Counted from the first letter of the stretch, positions 37,469-46,533 are shown. The stretch: DNA of 64,000 nucleotides from Candidatus Obscuribacterales bacterium (GCA_021732085.1 JAKFVQ010000003.1:62001-126000); one strand, 5' to 3'. The notes: generated from the sequence alone by a model not told the origin. A program made the numbers and translations.

Positions 37469-38047
37469 GCGATCCGTTCCTTCTGATTAGCAGGTCGGAG
37501 CCCTTAATTCCCTGCTTGTTCGAGCGGATGCTTCAAAACCGTCAGATGCTAGTCCTAGTCCATCTATATATGATGGATTGGGTCCGGCTATTCTCGTTTA
37601 GGCGTCTTGGTTTAATCGGCGCTTCAGTCTTAGTCTGGAAAGATCCTCTTTTGCTGTCAGGGATTCTCCTGACAGCTCTTGGACAGAGTCCAGGGCGATT
37701 GTTTGGCTCAGGGTGAGGCTTCCGCTTAAGAGGACTGCTTGGGCTGAAAGGTTTTCTGGCCACATCGGCCCAGACGAGCACCGTAATTACCGTATCAAAA
37801 CGCGTGAAATTCCGTTGACGGTAGTCAAGTGCGCCTTTATTATGACTTCACTGGGACGATTCCCAGGGGCGACGACGGGTATGACTGACATTTTATGAGT
37901 TTGCCGAAGCAAATCAGGCGTTCGGCGGATGATTGTGCTGTTTACATTCCAGTCGGTTTAGATAGACTAAAACGAGCACCAAGCGCGGTGCTGGGCATCT
38001 AAGAGGTATCCATTATTTTTACGCTAGATGAAACTACTGCAAATGCA
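37469..38047. ncRNA. Hairpin-rich intergenic region, candidate structured RNA
   Basis: These 579 bases have no supported gene; a short frame at 37516-37716 has no homology features. They hold a series of perfect hairpins: TCCATC/GATGGA at about 37558-37576, GCTGTCAGG/CCTGACAGC at 37653-37676, TGGAC/GTCCA at about 37680-37692, CTGGGA/TCCCAG at about 37852-37867, and GCACC/GGTGC near 37976-37991. The first follows a tandem CTAGTCCTAGTCC. Only the second has a weak T-rich tail. No known RNA family (RNase P, tmRNA, 6S, SRP) was recognised. It is either several terminators and leader elements or one structured transcript. Confidence 0.35.
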
Positions 38048-38872
38048 ATGCATGTTTTTGAAGAATTCCATTCGCAAGACGTTGTATTGAAGCGCTTGAA
38101 GAAAATGAAGGAAGGGCGCAACGAGCGAGAGAAAGCCAAAGACCCCTTCAGGAAGACGATCTTAGAGCGGATTCGCGAGTTTGTAGGTGGTGCTTTCGAT
38201 AACAATAAACAGCACCAAATTCGCGCACGTCTGCACTGGTTTGCTGGTTCTGAACTGCTTCAGAGCGAGCGTGTCGCTGAAATTGAAAAGGCGCACAAGA
38301 TAAGCACCATGCGCAAGACCAGAGGTTATGTCGCTGAAATAGACAATACTTCTCTCAGTTATGAAACGGACGCAGGCTATGCAACAGGCAATTACACAGA
38401 AGAATATTTGAGCCTGATGAAGGAAAATGCTCAGCTCAAGAAGATGGTTTCTAACACTGGTGCACACGCGCCTGTCGCCTTTATTGCCGCAGATCAGGAA
38501 GCTCCGGCATCTTATTTAACTGATAGTAAGTTGAATGAGCCGATGACAAAAGCGCAGCTGAAAACAACCACTGAGTTGTTCCTGTCAGCCAGCAGATTTG
38601 CACCAGGCAAAGCCGAAATCAATACTTTCGGCGAAGAGAAGATTGAGGAAAAGGCTGCAGTCGACGCGGTTCCGTTCACAAGCACAAAGATGTGGAAAGC
38701 CAGCGAAGAATCTAATCCTGGCGAGAAGTGGGATCCCTCAGCTATGAATTTCGCGCCGCCAAGCAAACCGACGCATGCCGACAAGGTGGGTGAAGGTCTA
38801 ATAGACGAAGCGGCTAAAGTTCTTGGTTCATTGCTGACACCAGAAAATCGTCTTGCCGCAGATGGAATTTAA
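38048..38872 (+). CDS. Hypothetical protein, charged N-terminus and disordered C-terminus
   Basis: This is 274 residues from ATG 38048. Residues 1-110 are strongly charged (VLKRLKKMKEGRNEREKAK, then RKTILERIREFVGGAFDN) and probably helical. The remainder is rich in Ala, Glu, Thr and Pro, probably flexible, and ends with a short helix DKVGEGLIDEAAKVLGSLL. There is no signal peptide or membrane helix. The family was not recognised. It sits 15 bases before a small membrane protein gene on the same strand, and both precede a strong terminator, so they form an operon. Confidence 0.65.
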   Translation: MHVFEEFHSQDVVLKRLKKMKEGRNEREKAKDPFRKTILERIREFVGGAFDNNKQHQIRARLHWFAGSELLQSERVAEIEKAHKISTMRKTRGYVAEIDNTSLSYETDAGYATGNYTEEYLSLMKENAQLKKMVSNTGAHAPVAFIAADQEAPASYLTDSKLNEPMTKAQLKTTTELFLSASRFAPGKAEINTFGEEKIEEKAAVDAVPFTSTKMWKASEESNPGEKWDPSAMNFAPPSKPTHADKVGEGLIDEAAKVLGSLLTPENRLAADGI

Positions 38873-38887
38873 CGAGGGTCAACTGTC

Positions 38888-39094
38888 TTGAACGGAATTC
38901 CCGTACCGAAAATAACTCTCAACCACGCGGTTGCATTTCTCGGACTCGTGCTTGCTCTTTCAGTTTTCGTGCTGATGACCAAATATGGAATGCCCCAGAA
39001 GATTGCTTTCGGTGCTGCCATTCTTTCAGTGCTTGTTGTGTCGATTTTTTGGACATCGGTCAACCTGGCGGATGAAGACGAGTCTGACTACTAA
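38888..39094 (+). CDS. Small membrane protein with two transmembrane helices
   Basis: This is 68 residues from TTG 38888. Two hydrophobic segments (AVAFLGLVLALSVFVLM and IAFGAAILSVLVVSIFW) are joined by a short basic turn (TKYGMPQK), and the C-terminus is acidic (DEDESDY). The basic loop suggests that it faces the cytoplasm. It has no recognised family and is co-directional with the preceding gene. Confidence 0.6.
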   Translation: MNGIPVPKITLNHAVAFLGLVLALSVFVLMTKYGMPQKIAFGAAILSVLVVSIFWTSVNLADEDESDY

Positions 39095-39122
39095 GCATCA
39101 ATAACAAGAAATCAGTTAATCA

Positions 39123-39158
39123 AAGAAGCGAGTCAGATTTTTGACTCGCTTCTTATTT
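39123..39158 (+). terminator. Rho-independent terminator after the small membrane protein gene
   Basis: A perfect 13-bp stem (AAGAAGCGAGTCA with TGACTCGCTTCTT) has a GATTTT loop and is followed by ATTTAG. It lies 28 bases after the stop codon. A tandem TTTAGTGCTGTA repeat follows directly. Confidence 0.85.
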
Positions 39159-39387
39159 AGTGCTGTATTTAGTGCTGTATGTGGTGGCGGAGTAGGTACA
39201 CAATGTTTTTACGAGACCTCGAAAAAGGATCTTTTTTGCGCCTTTGCAACCCCTCAAAATGACAAAGAAAATCCCGGAAACGCCCAAGTTATGTCATATC
39301 GTCGTGGATGTCAAGACGTACGTTTTTCGATCGTATTTCTAGGGACCGCTTAAGGGTCCACCAGTAGCTGCTGCGAAGAGTCAGTAT

Positions 39388-40203
39388 TTATGTGAAACGG
39401 GCTCCTGCAAGGGCATCACCGCAATCAATTGTTGCCGGATCTGGCATCAATTCGAACATGCGAACTAACATTTTCTGCAGTTTTGTGAGGTTGTCTCCGA
39501 ACACTTTAACAACTTCGGCATGGGAAACTGGCTCAACGTCTCCAACTAAGCCGGAATCATAGTCTGTAATCAAAGCGATATTGACGACGCCCATATTTAG
39601 TTCGCGGCAAAGGTGCGCTTCGGGATATTGGGTCATGTTGATCACTTCCCAGCCCATTGAAGTAAACCATCTGGATTCGGCTTTTGATGAGAATCTCGGA
39701 CCCTGGATAACTACAACAGTTCCCTTCTCGTGGACCTTGATGCCGCAATCCTTAGCCGCTTTGATGGCAAACTCTCTAAGTTTTGCGCAGTAAGGATCGG
39801 CTGCCGATACGTGAGTCGAAATAGGTCCGTCATAAAACGTGTCAATGCGTCCACTTGTTCTATCGACGTATTGGTCGCAAACAACGAAGTCGCCCGGAGC
39901 AACATGCTTTTGCAGACTGCCGGCAGCGCATGGCGAAATGATTTGTTTGACACCTAAAGATTTCATCGCCCACACGTTTGCTCTGAAGTTGATCTTGTGC
40001 GGCGGATATTGGTGATGAGCACCATGTCTTGGAAGGAATGCGACTCTCTTTCCTCCGAGTTCTCCGAGCATAAGTTTATCGCTAGGCGCTCCATACGGAG
40101 TTTCGACGACCCGCTCTTCTGCTTTCTCGAGCAATTTGTAAAAGCCCGAGCCACCAAAAACGCCAATATCTGCAGCTGCTTTCTCCACCTGTTCTAACTC
40201 CAT
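39388..40203 (-). CDS. mtnP: S-methyl-5'-thioadenosine phosphorylase
   Basis: This is 271 residues from ATG 40203; the frame extends upstream but without homology. It is a PNP/MTAP-fold enzyme: IGVFGGSGFYKLL (phosphate loop), LPRHGAHHQYPPHKINFRAN, IISPCAAGSLQKHVAPGDFV, VVVIQGPRFSSKAESRWF and the purine/sugar site NMTQYPEAHLCRELNM. These give a full MTAP signature. It splits methylthioadenosine into adenine and methylthioribose-1-phosphate for methionine salvage. Other salvage genes are not adjacent. It converges with the preceding plus-strand operon. Confidence 0.92.
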   Translation of the reverse strand: MELEQVEKAAADIGVFGGSGFYKLLEKAEERVVETPYGAPSDKLMLGELGGKRVAFLPRHGAHHQYPPHKINFRANVWAMKSLGVKQIISPCAAGSLQKHVAPGDFVVCDQYVDRTSGRIDTFYDGPISTHVSAADPYCAKLREFAIKAAKDCGIKVHEKGTVVVIQGPRFSSKAESRWFTSMGWEVINMTQYPEAHLCRELNMGVVNIALITDYDSGLVGDVEPVSHAEVVKVFGDNLTKLQKMLVRMFELMPDPATIDCGDALAGARFT

Positions 40204-40421
40204 GGATATTCCAGTAAAAACCCTACTACACAGTGATCTGAGCGGGGCTAAGCTATAGTAACACCCTGAAAACCTGAGAAAATCTAGGCTCTGTCTAAAC
40301 CGGGTGCTCAGTGGGTACATAGAATGTGGCTTTTCGCCGTCGGGAAGTCAGGCGAAGAAAGTTCTTATCCTGATCAGATGTCTTGAAAAGCCTACAGTAA
40401 CTGTCCGGGACAAACGCGAAT

Positions 40422-41807
40422 ATGTCGAAAAACCTTTGCTGGAAAGCAATTTTAAGCCTGCCGATACTACTATCATTCACTTTGGGCGGGGCCACCTTAC
40501 TAACAAACGCGAGAGAAACAACGATTGCCCAAGGGCATGGCGTTGTTTCAGGACGTTATCTTGCACAGCATTCAGCTTCAACAGTTAATCCACAGCGAAT
40601 CTACAACAGAGTTTGGGAGATTATCAAAGAAGAGTATTACGACCAGGATTACAACCACCAGGATTGGGATCGTTGGAAAAAACGTTACGACGGTAAGTTG
40701 AAAACGCTCGATGACTCCCACAAAGCTGTCGAGACGATGCTCGCTAGTCTGGGAGATCGTTACACCCGTTTCCTCGATCGCGACGCGTTTGACGACGAGA
40801 AAGCCCAGATTGATGCTCGTTTATGCGGTGTCGGTATCCAGATCGGTATGGACAAGAGCCAGCGAATTATTGTTATTGCTCCGATCGATGATACACCAGC
40901 TTCGCATGCAGGAGTTTTGCCCGGCGATGAAATCGCAGAGGTTGACGGCAAGAGTACAAAAGGCATGTCCGTTGACGAGGCGGCCAAAATTATCAAAGGG
41001 CCGAAAGCCACCGAAGTAGAGTTGACCTTGGTCCGCAAAACAGAGAAAGTCAAATTGAAAATGGTGCGTGACGAGATTCACATCAATTCGATTCCGACCG
41101 CAAAAATGCTCGATTCTGATATCGGATACATTAGGTTGACCAGCTTCATTTCTCACGATGCTAACAAAGAAATGCAGCAAGCGCTGAACAATCTTTCCGG
41201 TGCCAAAGGCATTATTCTCGACTTACGCGATAATCCTGGCGGTTTGCTCACTAACGCTATCGAGATTTCAAATATGTTCCTCGATTCGCGTAGTAACATC
41301 GTTTCCACTGTTGATAAAGATGGATACAAAACACCGGCAATGTCAGATGGCAAACCGGTTACCCATCAAGCTCTCATCGTTTTGATCAACAGAGGCAGCG
41401 CCAGTGCATCGGAAATTGCCAGCGGTGCCCTCAAAGATAATGGTCGTGCCACACTGATTGGGCAGAAGAGCTTCGGAAAAGGATTGGTACAGGGCATTAC
41501 GCGCCTGGAAGATGGAAGCGGTGTCAATTATACGATTGCTCGATATCTCACTCCCAGCGACACCGACATACACAACAAGGGAATTTCTCCCGACGTACTT
41601 GTCGATTTAAGTTCGAAGGACTACGAGGAAGGGAAGGGTCCATGGTGGCTTGATCCCGATGGTCCTTCCGCTGTTCGTAAGCCAGAGGATATGAAAGATC
41701 TTCAGTTGAAGAAAGCTGTCGATGTGATGCATCAGCAATTGGAAGAAAAGAAAGTCGCTTTGGGCAAGGCCCAGAGCACTAATACATCCCCGACTCTAGG
41801 GAACTGA
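40422..41807 (+). CDS. Carboxyl-terminal processing protease, S41 family with PDZ domain (second copy)
   Basis: This is 461 residues from ATG 40422. The signal peptide is CWKAILSLPILLSFTLGGATLL. It has the same layout as the protease at 25242-26444, starting with IYNRVWEIIKEEYYDQDYN in the helical domain. A PDZ domain (GVGIQIGMDKSQRIIVIAPI ... SHAGVLPGDEIAEVDG) and an S41 core follow. The nucleophile is in NRGSASASEIASGAL, the Lys in KSFGKGLVQGI, and GIILDLRDNPGGLL is intact. It has a longer C-terminal tail than its paralogue (about 50 residues, ending in a KKAVDVMHQQLEEKK helix). It is a periplasmic protease; the substrate is unknown. Confidence 0.92.
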   Translation: MSKNLCWKAILSLPILLSFTLGGATLLTNARETTIAQGHGVVSGRYLAQHSASTVNPQRIYNRVWEIIKEEYYDQDYNHQDWDRWKKRYDGKLKTLDDSHKAVETMLASLGDRYTRFLDRDAFDDEKAQIDARLCGVGIQIGMDKSQRIIVIAPIDDTPASHAGVLPGDEIAEVDGKSTKGMSVDEAAKIIKGPKATEVELTLVRKTEKVKLKMVRDEIHINSIPTAKMLDSDIGYIRLTSFISHDANKEMQQALNNLSGAKGIILDLRDNPGGLLTNAIEISNMFLDSRSNIVSTVDKDGYKTPAMSDGKPVTHQALIVLINRGSASASEIASGALKDNGRATLIGQKSFGKGLVQGITRLEDGSGVNYTIARYLTPSDTDIHNKGISPDVLVDLSSKDYEEGKGPWWLDPDGPSAVRKPEDMKDLQLKKAVDVMHQQLEEKKVALGKAQSTNTSPTLGN

Positions 41808-42206
41808 TTTTTCTGCTGAGCCTGTTTAAGGAGCACCGAATCCTGTCTGCACGTTGCTCGCAGACGCAAGCGCAGGCATGCTGTCGGCTTCAATTGCTGC
41901 TTCCAGTAATTCTGGGTGAAGGTTACGTTCGGGCTCCGACTGCTGAGAGCGCTGTTGTCTTGGTCAGAGTATGTAAAAACTGGCTGATAAATCGCGTGCT
42001 TGGGCAAATGGAAGTCATTTCTTTCACGAACATTTCAAGCTGATTTCGCCGTAATTTATCGCCTACAAAATTGAGAAAACTCGTTCATATTCAGGAAATC
42101 ACAGCTTTTGAATGGGATTGACTGGGTTGCAGCTGGGCACAATAGATCTGGCGGCTCCTAATTGTTGGAGCTTATATAGCCAAGCGGGGGGCAGAGGGAT
42201 TTATAG
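41808..42206. promoter_or_regulatory. Intergenic region with a promoter for the large TPR protein gene
   Basis: These 399 bases lie between two co-directional genes. TTGACT at 42118-42123 and CAATAG at 42140-42145 (spacing 16) form a plausible sigma-70-type promoter 62 bases before the ATG. No gene or terminator with a clear T-run was seen in the rest. Confidence 0.45.
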
Positions 42207-45200
42207 ATGTCTCAGATTTTGATCGAGAGTCAGCAGAAAGAAGCTGCGTTGGTGTCGGAGAATGGCGACGGCAAGACCAGCCTGATGAACTTGCAAAAGG
42301 AAATTGCAGAGCAATATCTTGCGTTAAAGAATTTGCAAGTGGAGGTTCTTCAGCAGCTTGTTGCGATGAAGCAGCTGATGGAGCAAAACAATAAGTTTGC
42401 CGAATTGCAAGTTGCAGCACAATTGATACCGCTGGCGGGGTCAAACCCGCAGGCTGAACAGAAGTTTCAGCAAGTCCTCTCCGTCATTCGTGATAAAGAT
42501 ACCTTCAAAGGAATTCTCGATTTAATCAATGACCCGAGCCTTGGGGGTGCCAATGCTTCGGCGGCAGCAGCTGTTCAAGCACCAGTCGCTGATGCTGACC
42601 GCAGCAAGGGTATTGAAGATCTTCTTGCCAATGAAGAAGCCGAACGCAAACGCTTGGATCGTGAAGCCGAACAAAAACGCTTAGCTAACGAAGCTGAGCA
42701 AAAGCGGCTCTCGCTCGAAACTGAATTCCGCCAAATGGCTGTCTCGGCCGAGCAAAAACGCCTGGAAGAAGAAGGCGAAAAGCAACGATTAGCGCTTGAA
42801 ACAGACCGAGCGAAAGCCCAAAGTGAAGCAGAAGAGAAAAAACTAGTAGCTGAAGCAGAGCAAAAACGATTAGCTCTTGAAGAAGAACAAAAGCTATTGC
42901 TTGAAGAAGCCCAGAAGAAGCAAGATGAGATTAAAGCAGCGCAGAAAAAGTTGCAAGATGAAGCACAACAGCAGAAACATGCAATCGAAGAGCAACAGCG
43001 CAAACTTGCTGAGGAGGCGCGACTTGCTGCTGGACTCCAGGTAAAGCCTTCCGAAACCAAGGAAATAAATCTACTCTCTTCTGATGCTCCCGCCCATGCC
43101 GTGCCGCCACCACTACCAGTGGCAACGAGCAGCACTGACAGCTCAGCCAGCGATCCTGTGTCCTCTCCCTCCGCGCTGAGTCCAGCTCCTTCTACTTTCA
43201 GTGATCTTTCAGTCACGCCTTCTGTGCCAGCAGCAGCGATTTCAGACTCGCTATTTGACTCTCCCTCGCTATTCGGGTCCCCGGCTCAGTCCGCTCCTTC
43301 TCCCGCGTCCAATGCCCAAGCTGCAGCTGAGGCTGCACCGGCGGCCCCATCAGCATCAGCGCCACCGGCATCAGCTCCTGCTGCTCTGGACCCATTTTCT
43401 GCGGCTGCTGCCGCCCTGGCTGCATTCGATCCTTTCGCAGCTGCCGCAGCAAAAGGTGGCGCTTCAAACGCAGTAGTTGATCCCTTCGCTCAAGCCACTG
43501 GAGCCAGTGCAATTGATGCTCTGAAGGCGATCGCCTCAGTGGTGAATCCAGTTACAGGCGTGCTCGCTGTCCCAAGTGAAGCTGCCGCACCCGCCGCGCC
43601 GACCGACGCACCACCTACTGCGCCAGGCACTCCCGCCGCCGAGCTGCCAGCGTCCACACCGCTTCAAGAGCCGGCTTCGGCAAATTCGCTGGCTCCTGTT
43701 CCCTCTGTAGATTCAACTCCCACAGCAACTCCCGCCGCAGATCCGTTTGCAACTCTGGCACCGGCCGTGCAAACGGTTTCGCAGTCATCGGATCCATTTG
43801 CATCGGCTCCAGACCTATTCGCTAGCCCAACGCCTGCTATGCCTGTAGCAGCGGCTGACCCATTCGCCATCAGTACTGCAAGCATAACGCCCGAGCCAGC
43901 TCTGCCGCCCGAGCCAACCCTGCCGCCCGATGCATCAGCTCCATTAGTCTCGGCAGAAGAGCTAAACAAGTTTGAGCAAGATAGAGATGAAGAAGCGATC
44001 AAGCTCCTTGAGGCAGCCGAAGCTGCTCGCCCGGCTGAAAAGCTCGATGAGGCTACAGAGAGACTTATTGCTTATCAGCAAGCTCATTCGACTGTAGAAC
44101 AACCCTTCTCTGAGGTCTTCACGCAAGATGGCAATCGATTATTTGGTGAAGGCAAATACGCTGAAGCAGAAAAACACTATAGAGCAGGCTTGCCGACACT
44201 CGAAGAGGTTATTGGTCGCGATCACCTGGCTGTGGTCGAGATTCTTCATAAGCTTGCTGTTATAGCATTTAAGCGCGGCAGGTTCGGTGATGCTGAAGAA
44301 GCCTATCAGCAAGCTTTAGTTCGCAGAACCGCAGCGCTAGGAGCAAACCACCCTGACTCGGTCACGACGATGAACGACATGGGTATCTTGTACACAGCCA
44401 AAGGAAATTATGAGGAAGCAAAGCGTGTTTTAACAGAGGCTTTGGAATTTAGACGGAACCTGCATGGCAACGACCATCGCGCAACTGCTGAAACCTGCCA
44501 CAATCTCGGTGTTCTATATATGATGCAGGGAGCAATGGGCGATGCCGGCATCATGATGGAACGTGCTTGTGAGATCCGCAAGAAGATATTCGGCGAGGAT
44601 CACGTCGATGTCATCCAGAGCAAGAATGAAATGGGGCGTCTTGCTTATATGCGAGATAAACTCCCACAAGCAGAAGCTTTGCTATCACAGGCTTTTGTCT
44701 ATCGCAAAGAGAAATTCGGAGAGGAGCATCCAGACTTTGCTCAGACCTTATTGTACTGCGGTGACTACTTCAATAAGCTAGGTAAGTATCCCGAAGCTCA
44801 GCGCCTTCTCGAAAATGCTCTGAATGTGCGTAAGAAGAGTTTAGGTGAACGTCATCCGGAAACGGCCGAAGCGTTCGCGCAACTTGGCTTGATGTTCCTC
44901 AACATGGGCAAATTCGATGAAGCCAAACGCAATCTCAACCAATCACTGTACATCCGCAAGACAACGTTTGGCGAGAGTCATCAGTATACTGCCGGTTCCA
45001 TGCACCATTTCGGTAAGATGTGCTTAGTTCGCAGCTTGGCTGAAGATCCGAGCTTCTTGAAAGAAGGCACCCCATTGATTGAGAAGTCCCTCAGTATCAG
45101 GAAGAAGATTCTCGGCGACCAGCATCCTGAAACTCTTGAATCGCTGCACACAATGGGTGCAATGTTCAACGCGATGGGAAGTACTGCTCAAGCTGAACCA

Positions 45201-45425
45201 CTTCTGCGTATGGCACTGGTGAAGCGCAAAGAAGTCTTCGGACCAAACCATTTGAGTGTCGCAGACTCCGATCATGAACTTGCAGTTTGCTTGGTCAAGC
45301 TCAACAGAAAGCAGGAAGCTCTGGCGCTTCTTGAAGAGGAGCTGGCTATTCGTGCCGGATTACTCGGTGCTGAGAGCCCGCTTGTTTTGCGTGCTCGGAC
45401 CGAAGCTCAAAAGCTTCTTGCCTAA
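42207..45425 (+). CDS. Giant cytoplasmic protein: coiled coil, DPF-rich disordered region and kinesin-light-chain-type TPR array
   Basis: This is 1072 residues without a signal peptide. Residues about 1-110 are helical. Residues 135-280 form a long coiled coil built of E-x-E-Q-K-R-L-x-x-E-A units. Residues 290-590 are a Pro/Ala/Ser-rich disordered region with six DPF motifs (for example FDPFAAAAA, VDPFAQAT, SDPFASAP). Residues about 640-1072 hold ten or more 42-residue TPRs of the kinesin light chain/NPHP type, each with xxxLGxxHPxxAxxxxxLGxxYxxxGxYxEA. Such arrays bind protein partners. DPF is a known linear motif of eukaryotic endocytic adaptors, but no meaning is established here. It is probably a scaffold; the function is unknown. 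Confidence 0.8.
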   Translation: MSQILIESQQKEAALVSENGDGKTSLMNLQKEIAEQYLALKNLQVEVLQQLVAMKQLMEQNNKFAELQVAAQLIPLAGSNPQAEQKFQQVLSVIRDKDTFKGILDLINDPSLGGANASAAAAVQAPVADADRSKGIEDLLANEEAERKRLDREAEQKRLANEAEQKRLSLETEFRQMAVSAEQKRLEEEGEKQRLALETDRAKAQSEAEEKKLVAEAEQKRLALEEEQKLLLEEAQKKQDEIKAAQKKLQDEAQQQKHAIEEQQRKLAEEARLAAGLQVKPSETKEINLLSSDAPAHAVPPPLPVATSSTDSSASDPVSSPSALSPAPSTFSDLSVTPSVPAAAISDSLFDSPSLFGSPAQSAPSPASNAQAAAEAAPAAPSASAPPASAPAALDPFSAAAAALAAFDPFAAAAAKGGASNAVVDPFAQATGASAIDALKAIASVVNPVTGVLAVPSEAAAPAAPTDAPPTAPGTPAAELPASTPLQEPASANSLAPVPSVDSTPTATPAADPFATLAPAVQTVSQSSDPFASAPDLFASPTPAMPVAAADPFAISTASITPEPALPPEPTLPPDASAPLVSAEELNKFEQDRDEEAIKLLEAAEAARPAEKLDEATERLIAYQQAHSTVEQPFSEVFTQDGNRLFGEGKYAEAEKHYRAGLPTLEEVIGRDHLAVVEILHKLAVIAFKRGRFGDAEEAYQQALVRRTAALGANHPDSVTTMNDMGILYTAKGNYEEAKRVLTEALEFRRNLHGNDHRATAETCHNLGVLYMMQGAMGDAGIMMERACEIRKKIFGEDHVDVIQSKNEMGRLAYMRDKLPQAEALLSQAFVYRKEKFGEEHPDFAQTLLYCGDYFNKLGKYPEAQRLLENALNVRKKSLGERHPETAEAFAQLGLMFLNMGKFDEAKRNLNQSLYIRKTTFGESHQYTAGSMHHFGKMCLVRSLAEDPSFLKEGTPLIEKSLSIRKKILGDQHPETLESLHTMGAMFNAMGSTAQAEPLLRMALVKRKEVFGPNHLSVADSDHELAVCLVKLNRKQEALALLEEELAIRAGLLGAESPLVLRARTEAQKLLA

Positions 45426-45496
45426 TTCAAAAACAGTCCATAAGACTCGAACCGGATAATGGAGCCCCAGTACGAGAAGCGCTTCAGGCTCATGCC

Positions 45497-45563
45497 GCGC
45501 TTCGTGCTGATTTCCCGCTTCGCTTCGTGCTGAATCCCTGCTTCGCTTCGTGCTGCTTCCCCT
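45497..45563. repeat. Three tandem copies of a roughly 23-base unit
   Basis: Units share the core CTTCGTGCTG, with CTTCGCTTCGTGCTGAATCCC as the fullest form and TTTCCC, ATCCC or TTCCCC between units. They lie in the non-coding gap between the giant TPR protein gene and the convergent gene. The function is unknown. Confidence 0.7.
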
Positions 45564-45584
45564 CGGGACTTAGTTGTTTCCTTG

Positions 45585-46364
45585 TTACTTCGCATCCGAT
45601 TTTTTCTGTCGATAGCGTCTCTGTTTCTCTGCTAGATAATTTGGATCCTTCAATTGCTTTGCTATCTGGAAAGTGGTGAAGCGGCAGGCGTCAGAGCAGT
45701 ACTTAGAACGTGATCTGCTCAGGAAGAGGTCTGCGCACCTTTGTATTTCCGGTGCTTTCTCCAAAGATTGTTCAACGATCAGAGGAATCTCTTTTCGCCA
45801 TAGCTCTTCGGTCGAATCACTTACATTATTGATAATACTTAGTCGCTCCGCTTTTTGATCGCGAAACAACCCTTGGCACCGATGAAGCAAAATAACTTCG
45901 TCTGTTTCGATCATCCGGGAAAGGTCCGTCGCGAAATTTAATACAAGCGTTCCGAAGATTTCCCGATAGTGGGACTGCCCAAGTTCAGATAGCTCCAGGC
46001 TGGCTCTCAATGAAGGTGTGCGATCTGGATCGAATGATAGAACCAAGTGGCTCAAGAATGAAGGTAGGAAACTATCTTTATGAGCAGCCATTTCGCTCTT
46101 CTTGGTAGTGGACTTTGCAGAAGAATTGCTATCGGCAAAGTGGATTTGATAAATCAAGTTGCGCATCTTGGATAGAAGGCTGAGAAGGAAGCTCACGTCC
46201 TTCTCTGAGGACGAAACGATCTCAGAAGTGTTGCTGCAAAAGCTTTGAGCAATTTTTTCCAACCATTGCTGAGGCTGGATGGAATTCTTCCACTCGCTCT
46301 GATCGTTTAAGGCGTTTATCCACGAAAGAGCTTCTCGGTCTTTTTCTTCTGCCTGCAAATTCAT
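45585..46364 (-). CDS. Hypothetical protein with C-terminal zinc-finger-like motif
   Basis: This is 259 residues from ATG 46364; the frame runs further upstream, through the hairpin cluster, but that part has no domain features. Most of the protein is helical and unrecognised. The last 60 residues (IQRCADLFLSRSRSKYCSDAC then a basic YLAEKQRRYRQKK) resemble the C-terminal zinc-binding tail of CGNR-type and related regulators. One of the four expected Cys is missing, so zinc binding is doubtful. It is divergent from a MATE transporter gene, with paired inverted repeats between them. A regulatory role is inferred from context only. Confidence 0.55.
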   Translation of the reverse strand: MNLQAEEKDREALSWINALNDQSEWKNSIQPQQWLEKIAQSFCSNTSEIVSSSEKDVSFLLSLLSKMRNLIYQIHFADSNSSAKSTTKKSEMAAHKDSFLPSFLSHLVLSFDPDRTPSLRASLELSELGQSHYREIFGTLVLNFATDLSRMIETDEVILLHRCQGLFRDQKAERLSIINNVSDSTEELWRKEIPLIVEQSLEKAPEIQRCADLFLSRSRSKYCSDACRFTTFQIAKQLKDPNYLAEKQRRYRQKKSDAK

Positions 46365-46417
46365 ATATATGGATGATTCTATTGCCGAAACCCTTAGCTT
46401 AAAAGTATAGCATTGAC

Positions 46418-46466
46418 TACCACGCTTGGGCGTGGTACTGTTACCACGAAATGCTGTGGTAACAGT
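46418..46466. promoter_or_regulatory. Two overlapping inverted repeats between divergent genes (candidate operator or attenuator)
   Basis: Repeat 1 is TACCACGC-TTGG-GCGTGGTA (46418-46437). Repeat 2 is ACTGTTACCAC, an 8-base loop, then GTGGTAACAGT (46437-46466), perfect over 11 bp. Both share the TACCAC/GTGGTA half-site, giving four half-sites in alternating orientation. The region is between the zinc-finger-like gene and the MATE transporter gene. Confidence 0.65.
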
Positions 46467-46533
46467 CCTTCGTCGCATTGAGCGCCCCGAGAAGCGCTTT
46501 GCTTGTGAAAGGACCTGTTAATGTGAGGATGTC

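Noticed and set aside
37516-37716. 66-codon plus-strand ORF in the hairpin-rich gap
   Set aside because: There is no ribosome-binding site or homology, and it overlaps two strong hairpins.
42575-43216. 213-codon minus-strand ORF opposite the coiled-coil region
   Set aside because: It is a Ser/Arg/Phe-rich shadow of the E-Q-K-R-L repeats in the giant TPR protein gene.
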